Assembly: GCA_022841525.1 (NCBI GenBank)
Contig: JALHRI010000018.1
Coordinates: 1-35,677, forward strand
Origin: Alphaproteobacteria bacterium
GTDB lineage: Bacteria; Pseudomonadota; Alphaproteobacteria; Rickettsiales; UBA3002
Reading direction: 5' to 3'
DNA: 35,677 nt
Each line of letters starts with the position of its first letter. Position 1 is the stretch's first letter. The translations under genes and the position numbers were made by a program. Below, piece by piece: positions 8,425 through 15,927 of the stretch. The notes under the pieces were generated by a model that was not told the origin of the DNA, did no database searches, and worked only from the letters and a program-made list of their open reading frames with translations.

Positions 8425-9594
8425 ATGAGCGCAGCTGTTCAACAAACAAAAGCCTGTGCGAAATTTTCATGCCTTGGCGACCTATGCGCAGATACGTGCT
8501 GTAAAGGTTGGGGCATGCAGCTTTCGGCGCAGACCGTCGCGCTCTATCAAAAGGAAGCCCCCGAACTATTAGACGCGGTGACGAGCGGTGAAGCCGAACA
8601 CATCATGAAGCGCGATCCGGCGACAGATTATTGCGTCAAGTTCGATGCCGGATGGTGCGGCGTTCACAAGCAATACGGCGAAAAATTTTTAGGCGATGCC
8701 TGCCATTTTTTCCCGCGTGCCACACGCCTGATGGGCGATCATGCCGTCATGACCCTCGCTCCCTCTTGTCCCGAGGCGCTGCGTTTGATGCTGGAGGAAG
8801 AGGGGGCGTTTGACTATGTTGCGCGGGAAGATGCGCGGCTGCCGCATTCGATAAAATCCTATGCCGATCATCACGCACAGGCTGCCACCATGCGCCGTGT
8901 GCATGACGCACTGGTCGCATCGGTGACGAAGCATGAGGGGCTTGCCACCGCGTTTGGTAGCGTGGCCAGCGCAGTGCGTAGCATGATGCTGATGCCTGAG
9001 GATCAGCACGCCGAGATGATTTCCATGGCGATCAAATTTGCTGGCGGAAGGCTCCCCGCAGCAGAAAAAGATGCGGCGGATTTGCCGCGTCTGGTTGCTG
9101 CACTTCAGGGACTCATTGCCGCCAGTAAAGCCACCCATCGTCCGCGACTGGATAAGGTCGTCGCCAGCATGTGCGAGGCGCTCGCGGTTCGCATCGATGC
9201 TGCGAGTAACCAAGTGGAAATTCTTCCGGAAACCTTGCCGCGCATCTACGCGCTGGAGGCCATGTGGCGCGACGTCCAGTCTGCCTATATACCGGTGCTG
9301 ATACGTGTGTTGCAGGCGCAATTATCGCTGACATTTTTTCCGTATTCGGGGCTTGGCGAGCAGCTGGAAGATAAAATCACCATTGTGGGTGTGCGTCTTG
9401 CCACGGCGCGCCTGGCCTTGATGAGCGCGCATGCCTGCAGCGATCATGTGCTGGGCACGGCAGAAATCGTGGATGTGCTGCAACCGATTTCGCGCTTTCT
9501 CGATCACCTCGCGGATCCGACCTTGTCGCTGGCGATTTATCACGAGCTTGGCTGGCACCGCGAAGCTCGCATGCTGGCGCTTCTGGGTGGATAG
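8425..9594 (+). CDS. fliB: FliB-like flagellin lysine N-methylase
   Basis: This 389-residue protein has the cysteine pattern of the flagellin lysine-N-methylase (FliB) family. C11, C16, C21, C25 and C26 lie in KFSCLGDLCADTCCKGW, then C70, C78, C93 and C115 follow, the middle ones in a stretch with GDACHFFPR. The cysteines are expected to bind a metal centre. In Salmonella FliB methylates surface lysines of flagellin, altering surface properties and adhesion. Its position two genes from flagellin strongly supports that substrate. The C-terminal two thirds are helical with no further motif that I recognise. The start at 8425 has no clear ribosome binding site, and copy A of the palindromic repeat ends 32 bases upstream. 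More generic members of the cysteine-rich YkgJ-like superfamily are an alternative, but the long form fits FliB better. Confidence 0.85.
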   Translation: MSAAVQQTKACAKFSCLGDLCADTCCKGWGMQLSAQTVALYQKEAPELLDAVTSGEAEHIMKRDPATDYCVKFDAGWCGVHKQYGEKFLGDACHFFPRATRLMGDHAVMTLAPSCPEALRLMLEEEGAFDYVAREDARLPHSIKSYADHHAQAATMRRVHDALVASVTKHEGLATAFGSVASAVRSMMLMPEDQHAEMISMAIKFAGGRLPAAEKDAADLPRLVAALQGLIAASKATHRPRLDKVVASMCEALAVRIDAASNQVEILPETLPRIYALEAMWRDVQSAYIPVLIRVLQAQLSLTFFPYSGLGEQLEDKITIVGVRLATARLALMSAHACSDHVLGTAEIVDVLQPISRFLDHLADPTLSLAIYHELGWHREARMLALLGG

Positions 9595-9637
9595 CTGGCA
9601 GCGAAGAGGTTGCAGGTTTTAGGTTTTAGCCGACATC

Positions 9638-9741
9638 CGTCACTGCGAGGAGCGTCAGCGACGAAGCAGTCCAGTGGTTAAACGAGAAGTTTTTTAGCGT
9701 TACCGCGCCCTCTGGATTGCTTCGCTTTGCTCGCAATGACG
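9638..9741. repeat. Interspersed palindromic repeat, copy B
   Basis: CGTCACTGCGAGGAGC opens the element and GCTCGCAATGACG closes it; GAAGCAGTCCAG and CTGGATTGCTTC form the inner inverted pair. The variable inserts are GCGTCAGCGAC on the left and the short GCTTT on the right. It lies in the 568-base gap between fliB and fliC. Confidence 0.92.
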
Positions 9742-9754
9742 GTGCCCCATACTC

Positions 9755-9865
9755 CGTCACTGCGAGGAGCATTCGCGACGAAGCAGTCCAGTAAGCGCCT
9801 CTACTTGCTGAGGGTGTGCATCTTACCGCTGGATTGCTTCGAAAACGCTGTTTTCTCGCAATGAC
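9755..9865. repeat. Interspersed palindromic repeat, copy C
   Basis: Begins CGTCACTGCGAGGAGC 13 bases after copy B and ends CTCGCAATGAC. The inner pair GAAGCAGTCCAG / CTGGATTGCTTC is conserved. The right insert is the mini-hairpin GAAAACGCTGTTTTC, nearly the same as in copy A. The rest of the gap to fliC (9866-10162) holds no gene that I can see. Confidence 0.92.
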
Positions 9866-10004
9866 CAATCTTGGGGGCTCTACCGTGCCACTTGTGCAAC
9901 AGAGCGAGTGTTTTTCTGGGTGCGAATTTTTATGTACCCTACAAAATCCTTATAAATCATCATGGGCGCGCGGCAGCTTTCCCCATGTGACGCAATTGCA
10001 ACTT

Positions 10005-10033
10005 TAGACAGACGGAGGGTTGTGTTATATTTT
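10005..10033 (+). promoter_or_regulatory. Possible sigma-70-like promoter of flagellin
   Basis: TAGACA (10005-10010) and TATTTT (10028-10033) are 17 bases apart. The transcript would have an untranslated leader of about 120 bases before the AGGAGA ribosome binding site and ATG at 10163. No good -24/-12 site was found by eye in 9866-10162. Tentative. Confidence 0.35.
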
Positions 10034-10162
10034 AGGTATCGTTAACGTTTCTTTAACCAAGTTGCGGTAATGATGGCCTATGCGGCAATCACAGGAAGTG
10101 GCAGTCGTATATAACCGCGAGCAAGTAGTTCGCATTCATCAACGTCCAAGTAGGAGACATCT

Positions 10163-12244
10163 ATGTCTAATTCCATTAATACCAATATTGCTGCGTATTT
10201 TGCGCAGAGTAACATTGGAAGAGCATCGTCCTCGGCTTCTTCATCGATCGCGCGTTTGTCAAGCGGCAACCGCATTGTGAAAGCATCCGATGACGTAGCG
10301 GCTCTTTCCGTCGGTACCTCGCTGCGTACGGGTGTAAGCTCGCTGCGTATCGCGCTGCTGAACGCCAACCAAGGTACCAGCCTATTGCAGGTGGCCGATG
10401 GTGGTCTGGCACAGGTGACCGATATTCTGCAGCGTCAGAAAGCGATTTCGGTGCAAGCAAACAGCGGTACGCTGTCGGCAACCGAGCGTAGCTACCTGAA
10501 CCAGGAGTTCCAGGCACTGCGTGCGCAGATCGACCAGATCGCAGGCTCCACCACCTTTAGCTCGGTGAAACTGCTTGATGGTTCGCTCTCCAGCTCAGCC
10601 GCAGTTGCAAGCAACGTCGCAGATTCAGCGGGTGCTGCTGCCGCTACTGCGGGTAACATTGCCGTTATGGCTGGTGTTGTGAACAATGACGTGCTCAACG
10701 TTGCCGGCCTTGACATTACCTTTACGACGGCTGCCGTGGGTTCGGTGGAAGCTGCCGGTAAAGTGGTCATCGGTGCATCGGCAACGGAAACCGCAGAAAA
10801 CCTGGTGAGGTTCCTTAACACCAGCTCAGATGCGCGCTTCTCTAACTATCTGTTTTTAAGCAATGCTGCCAACGTGACCGCACAATGGCGCGGTGGTCAA
10901 ACGTTCGGTGGTAACATTCTTTCTGTCACCGCCGTCACCGGCACCAACTTTGGTGTAACCGTTGCGGCGAACCGTACAATTGCTGCGGTTGCGGCTGCGA
11001 ACAATGGTCTCTCCATTAACCGCGTATCGGCGGTTGGCAATACCACCGGTTCGCTGCTGGCTAATGGTGCTACGACTGCAACGAACGCTGGTCAGGCGCT
11101 GGATTTTGCGCTGGTGGAAGATAACGCTGACTTCATTGGTAAATTTGGTCAGGGTAAGGTTGGTAATTTCACCGGCACGTTCACCGCTGCGGACACTGCG
11201 GTATTGTCGCTGAAAGTGGGTGACATTACTTACACCACTGCCGCAACGTCGTTTGCAACCAACGCCAACCAAATTGCGGTTCTATTTACTGGTCGCGATC
11301 AGTATGGTACGCTAGCAGGTGGTACGTTCACTGTTAACTTTGATGGTAACGGTGTACTGACGGGTACGATTACCTCTCAGGGCACGTTAGATCCAATCAT
11401 CGCGCAGTTAAACGAGGCGGTGAGTGGTGTTGCAATCAATCAGAACCGCGACGTGACCAGCTTCCAGGAAGGTGAGATTATTACGCAAGGTGGCGTACAA
11501 ATCGCAAACCTGAACGGAATGCAGGCCAACATGCGTTCAGAGGACTTCAGCAACGTGAACATCGAGTCGGTGAAAATCTTTGCACCTCAATTCGGTGGTA
11601 CGGATGCACGTATTGAAGCCGTGATCAACGGTGAGAAGTTCGTTAGCAGAGCCGGTCTGGGTAACCAGATTGGTCTGAATACCGTGATTGCATTGCAAGG
11701 TGAAACCAGCGGTCGTGCGTTCAGCTTCGTCACTGGTAACGCTGCGATTGCGCCATCTGCCACTACTTCGCTGGATCTTGGTACTCAGGCAAAAGCAGAC
11801 TTGATTGCCAAAGCGATTGAAGATGCGCTGGGTATTGGTGCAGGCGGCACTAGCCTGAACTTCCAGGTGGGTGTCCAGGCTTCGGATTCTATCGGTGTGA
11901 AAATCGATAGCATCAAGTCGGCTTCGCTGTACGGCAACGCGAATCTGGACATCTCGACCCAAGCAGGTGCTCAGGCAGCTTCGGCTGTTCTGGATGCTGC
12001 ACTGGTGCGGGTGACCGCGATTCGTGCGGATGTGGGTGCGCTCCAGTCGCGACTGGGCTTCACCACCGCCAACCTCCAGACTTCGGTGCAGAACCAGGAT
12101 GCCGCTCGCGGTACCTTGCTGGATACGGACGTGGCCGCCGAGTCGACCATGTACGCGACCGCGCAGGTGCAGCTACAGGCTGGTATCTCGGTACTGGCTC
12201 AGGCCAACCAGTTGCCACAAAGCTTGCTGAAGCTGATTGGCTAA
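10163..12244 (+). CDS. fliC: Flagellin (large, 693 residues)
   Basis: The N-terminal D0/D1 region, with MSNSINTNIAAYFAQSNIGR, LSSGNRIVKASDDVA and LLQVADGGLAQVTDILQR, and the C-terminal region, with RLGFTTANLQTSVQNQDAAR and QAGISVLAQANQLPQSLLKLIG, are classical flagellin ends that build the filament core. Residues about 140 to 600 form an unusually large variable region predicted to lie on the filament surface; it is rich in Ala, Gly, Thr, Val and Asn. Only 14 lysines occur in the whole protein, ten of them in or next to this region, so the neighbouring methylase has few possible targets. The start is fixed by AGGAGA six bases upstream. Flagellin is exported by the flagellar type III apparatus, probably with FliS and FliW as cytosolic partners. 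A strong GC hairpin follows the stop codon. Confidence 0.96.
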   Translation: MSNSINTNIAAYFAQSNIGRASSSASSSIARLSSGNRIVKASDDVAALSVGTSLRTGVSSLRIALLNANQGTSLLQVADGGLAQVTDILQRQKAISVQANSGTLSATERSYLNQEFQALRAQIDQIAGSTTFSSVKLLDGSLSSSAAVASNVADSAGAAAATAGNIAVMAGVVNNDVLNVAGLDITFTTAAVGSVEAAGKVVIGASATETAENLVRFLNTSSDARFSNYLFLSNAANVTAQWRGGQTFGGNILSVTAVTGTNFGVTVAANRTIAAVAAANNGLSINRVSAVGNTTGSLLANGATTATNAGQALDFALVEDNADFIGKFGQGKVGNFTGTFTAADTAVLSLKVGDITYTTAATSFATNANQIAVLFTGRDQYGTLAGGTFTVNFDGNGVLTGTITSQGTLDPIIAQLNEAVSGVAINQNRDVTSFQEGEIITQGGVQIANLNGMQANMRSEDFSNVNIESVKIFAPQFGGTDARIEAVINGEKFVSRAGLGNQIGLNTVIALQGETSGRAFSFVTGNAAIAPSATTSLDLGTQAKADLIAKAIEDALGIGAGGTSLNFQVGVQASDSIGVKIDSIKSASLYGNANLDISTQAGAQAASAVLDAALVRVTAIRADVGALQSRLGFTTANLQTSVQNQDAARGTLLDTDVAAESTMYATAQVQLQAGISVLAQANQLPQSLLKLIG

Positions 12245-12268
12245 CGCGGTTAACCGCACTATAATAAG

Positions 12269-12290
12269 GGGGTGGGGGCAACCCCACCCC
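12269..12290 (+). other. Strong GC hairpin with GCAA tetraloop between fliC and flaG
   Basis: GGGGTGGGG (12269-12277) pairs perfectly with CCCCACCCC (12282-12290) around the GNRA-type loop GCAA. No T tract follows, so it is more likely an mRNA stability or processing element, or a leaky stop, than a standard terminator. The palindrome GCGGTTAACCGC lies just upstream, right after the fliC stop. Confidence 0.75.
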
Positions 12291-12310
12291 TGAAGCGGTA
12301 GGAGAAGACG

Positions 12311-12697
12311 ATGACAATTAATCCAGTATCAAATGGGCCAGTCGCCCGGTCGCTGCCAGGTGCAGCGAAGCTGGATAGTACGCTGCCTAAAGCCACCAAA
12401 GAAGTGGGCGGGTCGGCAGAAAATGTTCCAGCGAAAATTGATGTGCCTGTAGCCATCGATCAAGCCGATGCCCGCCGCGAGGCAGCAGTGCGCGCAGCAG
12501 CGCAAAGCCTGTTTCGCGATTTTTTTGCGGTCAGCGATAATCGGTTTACGATGTATAAAGATGCTACCGGCCAGATTATTACCAGATTTACGAGCTTGCG
12601 TGACGGTAGGGTCACCTACATTCCCGAGCCAGAACTTCTGCAACAAATGGCGCGGGCGCAAGGTCAGCCTGAAGCCATTGTGCGCATCGACGCATAA
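12311..12697 (+). CDS. flaG: FlaG-family flagellar protein
   Basis: This 128-residue protein has a disordered N-terminus of about 60 residues. It is followed by the FlaG-like core: a helix, then FAVSDNRFTMYKDATGQIIT with the continuation DGRVTYIPEPELLQQMA, matching the FlaG pattern in which two beta strands carry a conserved 'V.D..TG.vI..IP' motif. FlaG proteins are small flagellar accessory proteins, usually found beside fliD and influencing filament length in some species; their mechanism is poorly known. It follows flagellin and its hairpin, has AGGAG before the start, and precedes fliD, the order seen in many non-alphaproteobacterial flagellar clusters. Confidence 0.85.
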   Translation: MTINPVSNGPVARSLPGAAKLDSTLPKATKEVGGSAENVPAKIDVPVAIDQADARREAAVRAAAQSLFRDFFAVSDNRFTMYKDATGQIITRFTSLRDGRVTYIPEPELLQQMARAQGQPEAIVRIDA

Positions 12698-12729
12698 GAA
12701 TTTTGCCGGAGCGGTGAGGGATCGCCCTC

Positions 12730-12745
12730 CGGCATGGTTCTTGCA
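12730..12745 (+). promoter_or_regulatory. Sigma-54 promoter of fliD-fliS
   Basis: CGGCATGGTTCTTGCA has GG at 12731-12732 and GC at 12743-12744, ten bases apart, close to the -24/-12 consensus. A stem of TGCCGGAG (12704-12711) with CTCCGGCA (12727-12734) after flaG overlaps its -24 element. The site is 60 bases before fliD. Confidence 0.72.
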
Positions 12746-12804
12746 AAAATACAGTTTGAGCGCCTGCGCTCAACGCTCACGGCAAGAAAGCATTAGGAAC
12801 AAGT

Positions 12805-15408
12805 ATGGTTACGCGCATTACACTTGGTAATTTCGTTTCGAATAACGGCCGTACGACCGTGACCGGTTCCCAGTCGGGGCTGGATACGGAATCGATCGTC
12901 AAAGCATTGGTGGAAGCAAGACGTCTGCCCGCCGTGCGTCTGGAAAAGCGTAACGAAACCCTTGATCAGCGCTCTGGTGCGCTGAACGATCTCAGATCCT
13001 TGATGAACCGCTTTAAGTCAGCGGTTGATACGCTGCGTAACCCCCCCGGCGTGAACAATGACAGCCAGAATGTGTTTCAATACCGCGCGACAAGCCTCAC
13101 CGCTACCGGTGGGTTTTTAGCGAGCAACTATGTGGATGTTTCGGCGCAGCCAGGCGCGGAATTGCAAAGTTTCAACATCACCAATATTGACCGAATCGCG
13201 CGTGAGACGCGTCAGGAAAGCAGCACATTTACGCTGGCGAGCCCGACGGTGACGTCGGTCGTGGCGCCGGCATCTACGCCCGGCATGTTCACCGCCGGAA
13301 CGTTTAGCCTGCGTAATGTGAGTGGTGGGGCGGCAGCATCGATCACGCTGAACAGCGGAGATTCGCTGCAAACGGTCGCCAATAAATTTAACGAGGTGAG
13401 TAACACCACCGGTATCCGTGCCAATATTCTGAAAGTATCCTCCGGCCCTACGACCAGCGATTACAAGCTGGTATTCACCGCGACGCAGACCGGTACCACG
13501 TATGGTTTTGATCTGACCACGGCGGGCACGGTGCCGAGCGATCCGTCTGGCGTTCTTACGAACGTGATTACCGCGCCGCCTACACAAACCGCTCAGGATG
13601 CGCGCTTTTTCGTCGATGGCATCGAGATTATTCGCCAAAGTAACAATATCAGCGATGTGTTTACGGGTGTGACGCTGAATCTCAAGCAGGCCAATGCGGG
13701 AGTTACGAACATTGGCGTAACCGTGCGCCCGGATACGGAAATTGTTAAAAACGCCGTTACCTCGTTTGTCGATGTGTATAACGAGTTTCGCCTCTTTGCC
13801 TCGAAGCAGACAGAAATTGGGGATGATGGGCTTGCCAAAGAAACCGCGCTGCTGGCCGGTGATTCAACGCTGCGTAGCGTGATTTCGCGCGTGAGTGCGG
13901 AGATGTCAGCGATCGTGGCGGGCATTGGCGGCGGCAACCCCACCCGTCTGATCGATATCGGACTGGAGTTCAAAGACTTTGAAGGCGATGCAGAAAATCC
14001 CTTTACCCGCAGCATTCTGACGATTGACGATGTGAAACTATCCTCAGCCATCAGCTCGAATTTTGAAGGTGTGCGCAGCCTGATGGAATTTCGCATGCAG
14101 TCGGATAACGCGAATGTGACAGTGTTTCGCCGTACCAACGCGCTCAATGAGCAGAATCTTAGTCTGCAAATTAACCGTAGCACCGGCACCTATGTCGCGG
14201 TACGCGATACGAATATCACCACCATTCAGCGCACCTCGAATTTGCTGCTGGCCGACACCAATGCCGACTCTGCCGTGCGCGCGGTAGATGGAAGTAACAG
14301 CCTGTTTCGGCCGGGTACGTTTTCGCTGAAAAATATCAATGGCGGTGCGGATGTGAACGTTACACTAAACGAAGGCGACACGCTGGAAACCGTGCGTAAT
14401 GCCTTTAACGCGGTGAGCGGATCGACCGGTTTTTCCGCAGCGATCGTCACCGTGAGTCCGGGTAATTACCGGCTGGATTTCACGTCGACCACGACGGGCA
14501 CACGCGGTGTGTTTGATCTGAATAATGCGGTCACGCTGACGTCGGATAGTTCGGATGTATTCGGCCGCATCACGCGTACGACCTTTCAAAGCGCGCTACC
14601 GCCTGTGCTGATGCAGCGCAGCGTGCAAACCACGGGCAACATGCTGGTGGCTGATCTGGGGACGGCGTCTGCCGTGCAGGCCGCCGCGCCTGCGGGGGAC
14701 GGCTTATTCAGGCCGGGCACCTTTCAGCTTTCCAACATTAATGGTGGCGCCAATGTCTCCATCACGCTGACGGAAGGCATGACACTGAATGATGTGATGA
14801 GCGCGTTTAATGCACAGTCGGCGAATACGGGGCTGACCGCATCCGCCCGCGCGATTAGCCCGGGCACGTATGTGCTGGATTTCGCCTCGAATAAATACGG
14901 GGTGGAGGGGATGTTCGATCTGAACAATGCCAACACGCTAGTGGCTGACACAAGCGGCGTGTTTACCAACGTCACGCGCACCACCACCACTGCGCCCACG
15001 CTTTTAGATCCGCGCATTTTAGAGCTCGACGGTGAAGTGATTTCCGGTTCTTCCGGCGTACTGCTCAAAGGCCGTGATGGTACCGATTTAGAAGGATTAG
15101 AGTTGATTTATGCGATCAGCGGCAATGCGTCGGCCAATTTGGGCATCACGCAGGGTATTGGCGACCGCCTGTTTAACATGATCGAAGAAATCAGCGATGA
15201 GCAGGAAGGGATTCTTACCACCGCGCTCACTCAGCTTGAAGATCAGGTCACGCGTAACGAAACAGAAATTGAGCGCATCGATCAGCAGATCGAGCGTTAC
15301 CGGGCACAAATTGAGGCACAATACTCCGCCTTAGAAGAGGCGCTGGCGCGTGCCAACAGTCTGCTGCAATTGCTTGATGCGCAGGCGCGTGCACGCGAAG
15401 GTTCATAA
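12805..15408 (+). CDS. fliD: FliD, filament cap protein with three repeated IN-like modules
   Basis: The N-terminus includes GSQSGLDTESIVKALVEARR, the FliD_N signature, and a coiled coil follows. The FliD_C part starts near ARFFVDGIEIIRQSNNISDV (residues 266-285), and the protein ends in a long coiled coil (about 795-860). FliD caps the growing filament and folds incoming flagellin. At 867 residues it is much longer than the usual 450-670. The extra length includes a module related to the flagellin hook IN motif, present three times: about 160-255, 499-593 and 633-727. Copies two and three share the pattern SLFRPGTF-L-NINGGA-V-TL-EG-TL, and both end in VFDLNNA-like and T-RTT segments; they are inserted into FliD_C, so they would probably protrude from the cap. 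fliS follows after 13 bases. Confidence 0.94.
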   Translation: MVTRITLGNFVSNNGRTTVTGSQSGLDTESIVKALVEARRLPAVRLEKRNETLDQRSGALNDLRSLMNRFKSAVDTLRNPPGVNNDSQNVFQYRATSLTATGGFLASNYVDVSAQPGAELQSFNITNIDRIARETRQESSTFTLASPTVTSVVAPASTPGMFTAGTFSLRNVSGGAAASITLNSGDSLQTVANKFNEVSNTTGIRANILKVSSGPTTSDYKLVFTATQTGTTYGFDLTTAGTVPSDPSGVLTNVITAPPTQTAQDARFFVDGIEIIRQSNNISDVFTGVTLNLKQANAGVTNIGVTVRPDTEIVKNAVTSFVDVYNEFRLFASKQTEIGDDGLAKETALLAGDSTLRSVISRVSAEMSAIVAGIGGGNPTRLIDIGLEFKDFEGDAENPFTRSILTIDDVKLSSAISSNFEGVRSLMEFRMQSDNANVTVFRRTNALNEQNLSLQINRSTGTYVAVRDTNITTIQRTSNLLLADTNADSAVRAVDGSNSLFRPGTFSLKNINGGADVNVTLNEGDTLETVRNAFNAVSGSTGFSAAIVTVSPGNYRLDFTSTTTGTRGVFDLNNAVTLTSDSSDVFGRITRTTFQSALPPVLMQRSVQTTGNMLVADLGTASAVQAAAPAGDGLFRPGTFQLSNINGGANVSITLTEGMTLNDVMSAFNAQSANTGLTASARAISPGTYVLDFASNKYGVEGMFDLNNANTLVADTSGVFTNVTRTTTTAPTLLDPRILELDGEVISGSSGVLLKGRDGTDLEGLELIYAISGNASANLGITQGIGDRLFNMIEEISDEQEGILTTALTQLEDQVTRNETEIERIDQQIERYRAQIEAQYSALEEALARANSLLQLLDAQARAREGS
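14242..14985 (+). repeat. Tandem intragenic duplication in fliD
   Basis: Residues about 480-593 and 613-727 of FliD are clearly duplicated units, starting LLADTNADSAV and LVADLGTASAV, with about 134 residues between equivalent positions. A third, more diverged copy lies earlier in the gene at about 13282-13569. Confidence 0.85.
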
Positions 15409-15421
15409 GCGAGAGGGAACG

Positions 15422-15871
15422 ATGAACACGCTGGGTCAGCAGCTCAAAGCGTATAGCAAAGCCAACTATACCACGCCTAAAACGCAGCAGATTGTGATGC
15501 TGTATGATGGGGCGATCCGCTCGCTCCAGCACGCGCGCGAGGCGATGGAGAAAAACGATATCGAAACGCGTTTTCATAAGCTGACCAATGCGGGCGATAT
15601 TATTCATGGTTTGCAATCCAGCCTTGATTTTGAGGCTGGTGGTCAGATGGCAGGCGTGCTTTACGATTTTTACGCAACGCTGAGCGGCCATTTGTTCTCG
15701 CTGCACCAGCAGCCGGATATCGGCGTGCTTGATCATGTGATTTCCGAGCTGCGCGAGATGCGCGCTGTGTGGGCGGCCATTCATGCTGGCGGCACCGGCG
15801 ATGACGGCCAAGTTGCCGCCCGCGCGCCAGATACGCCCGATAGTTTGGAAGGCGCCGTCGTTTCGGCCTAA
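15422..15871 (+). CDS. fliS: FliS, flagellin export chaperone
   Basis: This 149-residue helical protein has FliS features: an N-terminal LKAYSKANYTTPKTQQIVML then YDGAIRSLQHAREAM, and a central IIHGLQSSLDFEAGGQMAGV then LYDFYATLSGHL, matching the family's 'LYD...L...A...I..LQ.SLD.e.Gg.ia..L..lY.y' pattern. FliS binds the C-terminal helix of flagellin in the cytosol to prevent early polymerisation and guide it to export. The ATG at 15422 has GAGAGGGAA upstream, and an in-frame extension into fliD is rejected. The short tail after residue 120 is Ala/Asp-rich. It probably shares the fliD transcript. Confidence 0.92.
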   Translation: MNTLGQQLKAYSKANYTTPKTQQIVMLYDGAIRSLQHAREAMEKNDIETRFHKLTNAGDIIHGLQSSLDFEAGGQMAGVLYDFYATLSGHLFSLHQQPDIGVLDHVISELREMRAVWAAIHAGGTGDDGQVAARAPDTPDSLEGAVVSA

Positions 15872-15883
15872 TCCCTCTTTAGT

Positions 15884-15899
15884 TGGCACGATAGTTGCA
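15884..15899 (+). promoter_or_regulatory. Sigma-54 promoter of fliK-flgD
   Basis: TGGCACGATAGTTGCA matches the -24/-12 consensus fully (GG 15885-15886, GC 15897-15898). Transcription would start near 15910, which fixes the fliK start downstream of the site. Confidence 0.9.
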
Positions 15900-15927
15900 A
15901 GATGATCCCCATCACTTGGGGATGGTT

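Noticed and set aside
8305-9865. CRISPR array
   Set aside because: The repeats are about 100 bases long, palindromic, irregularly spaced and scattered; there are no unique spacers of constant length and no cas genes.
9886-9904. A TGGCACGG string on the minus strand near fliC as a sigma-54 site
   Set aside because: Ten bases after GG the sequence is CC, not GC, and no leftward gene follows.
9961-9978. TGGGCGCGCGGCAGCT before fliC as a sigma-54 promoter
   Set aside because: GG and GC are correctly spaced but all flanking consensus positions (CACG, TT) are missing.
15895-15927. TTG start for fliK giving 11 more residues
   Set aside because: The codon lies within the -12 element of a consensus sigma-54 promoter, upstream of the expected transcription start.
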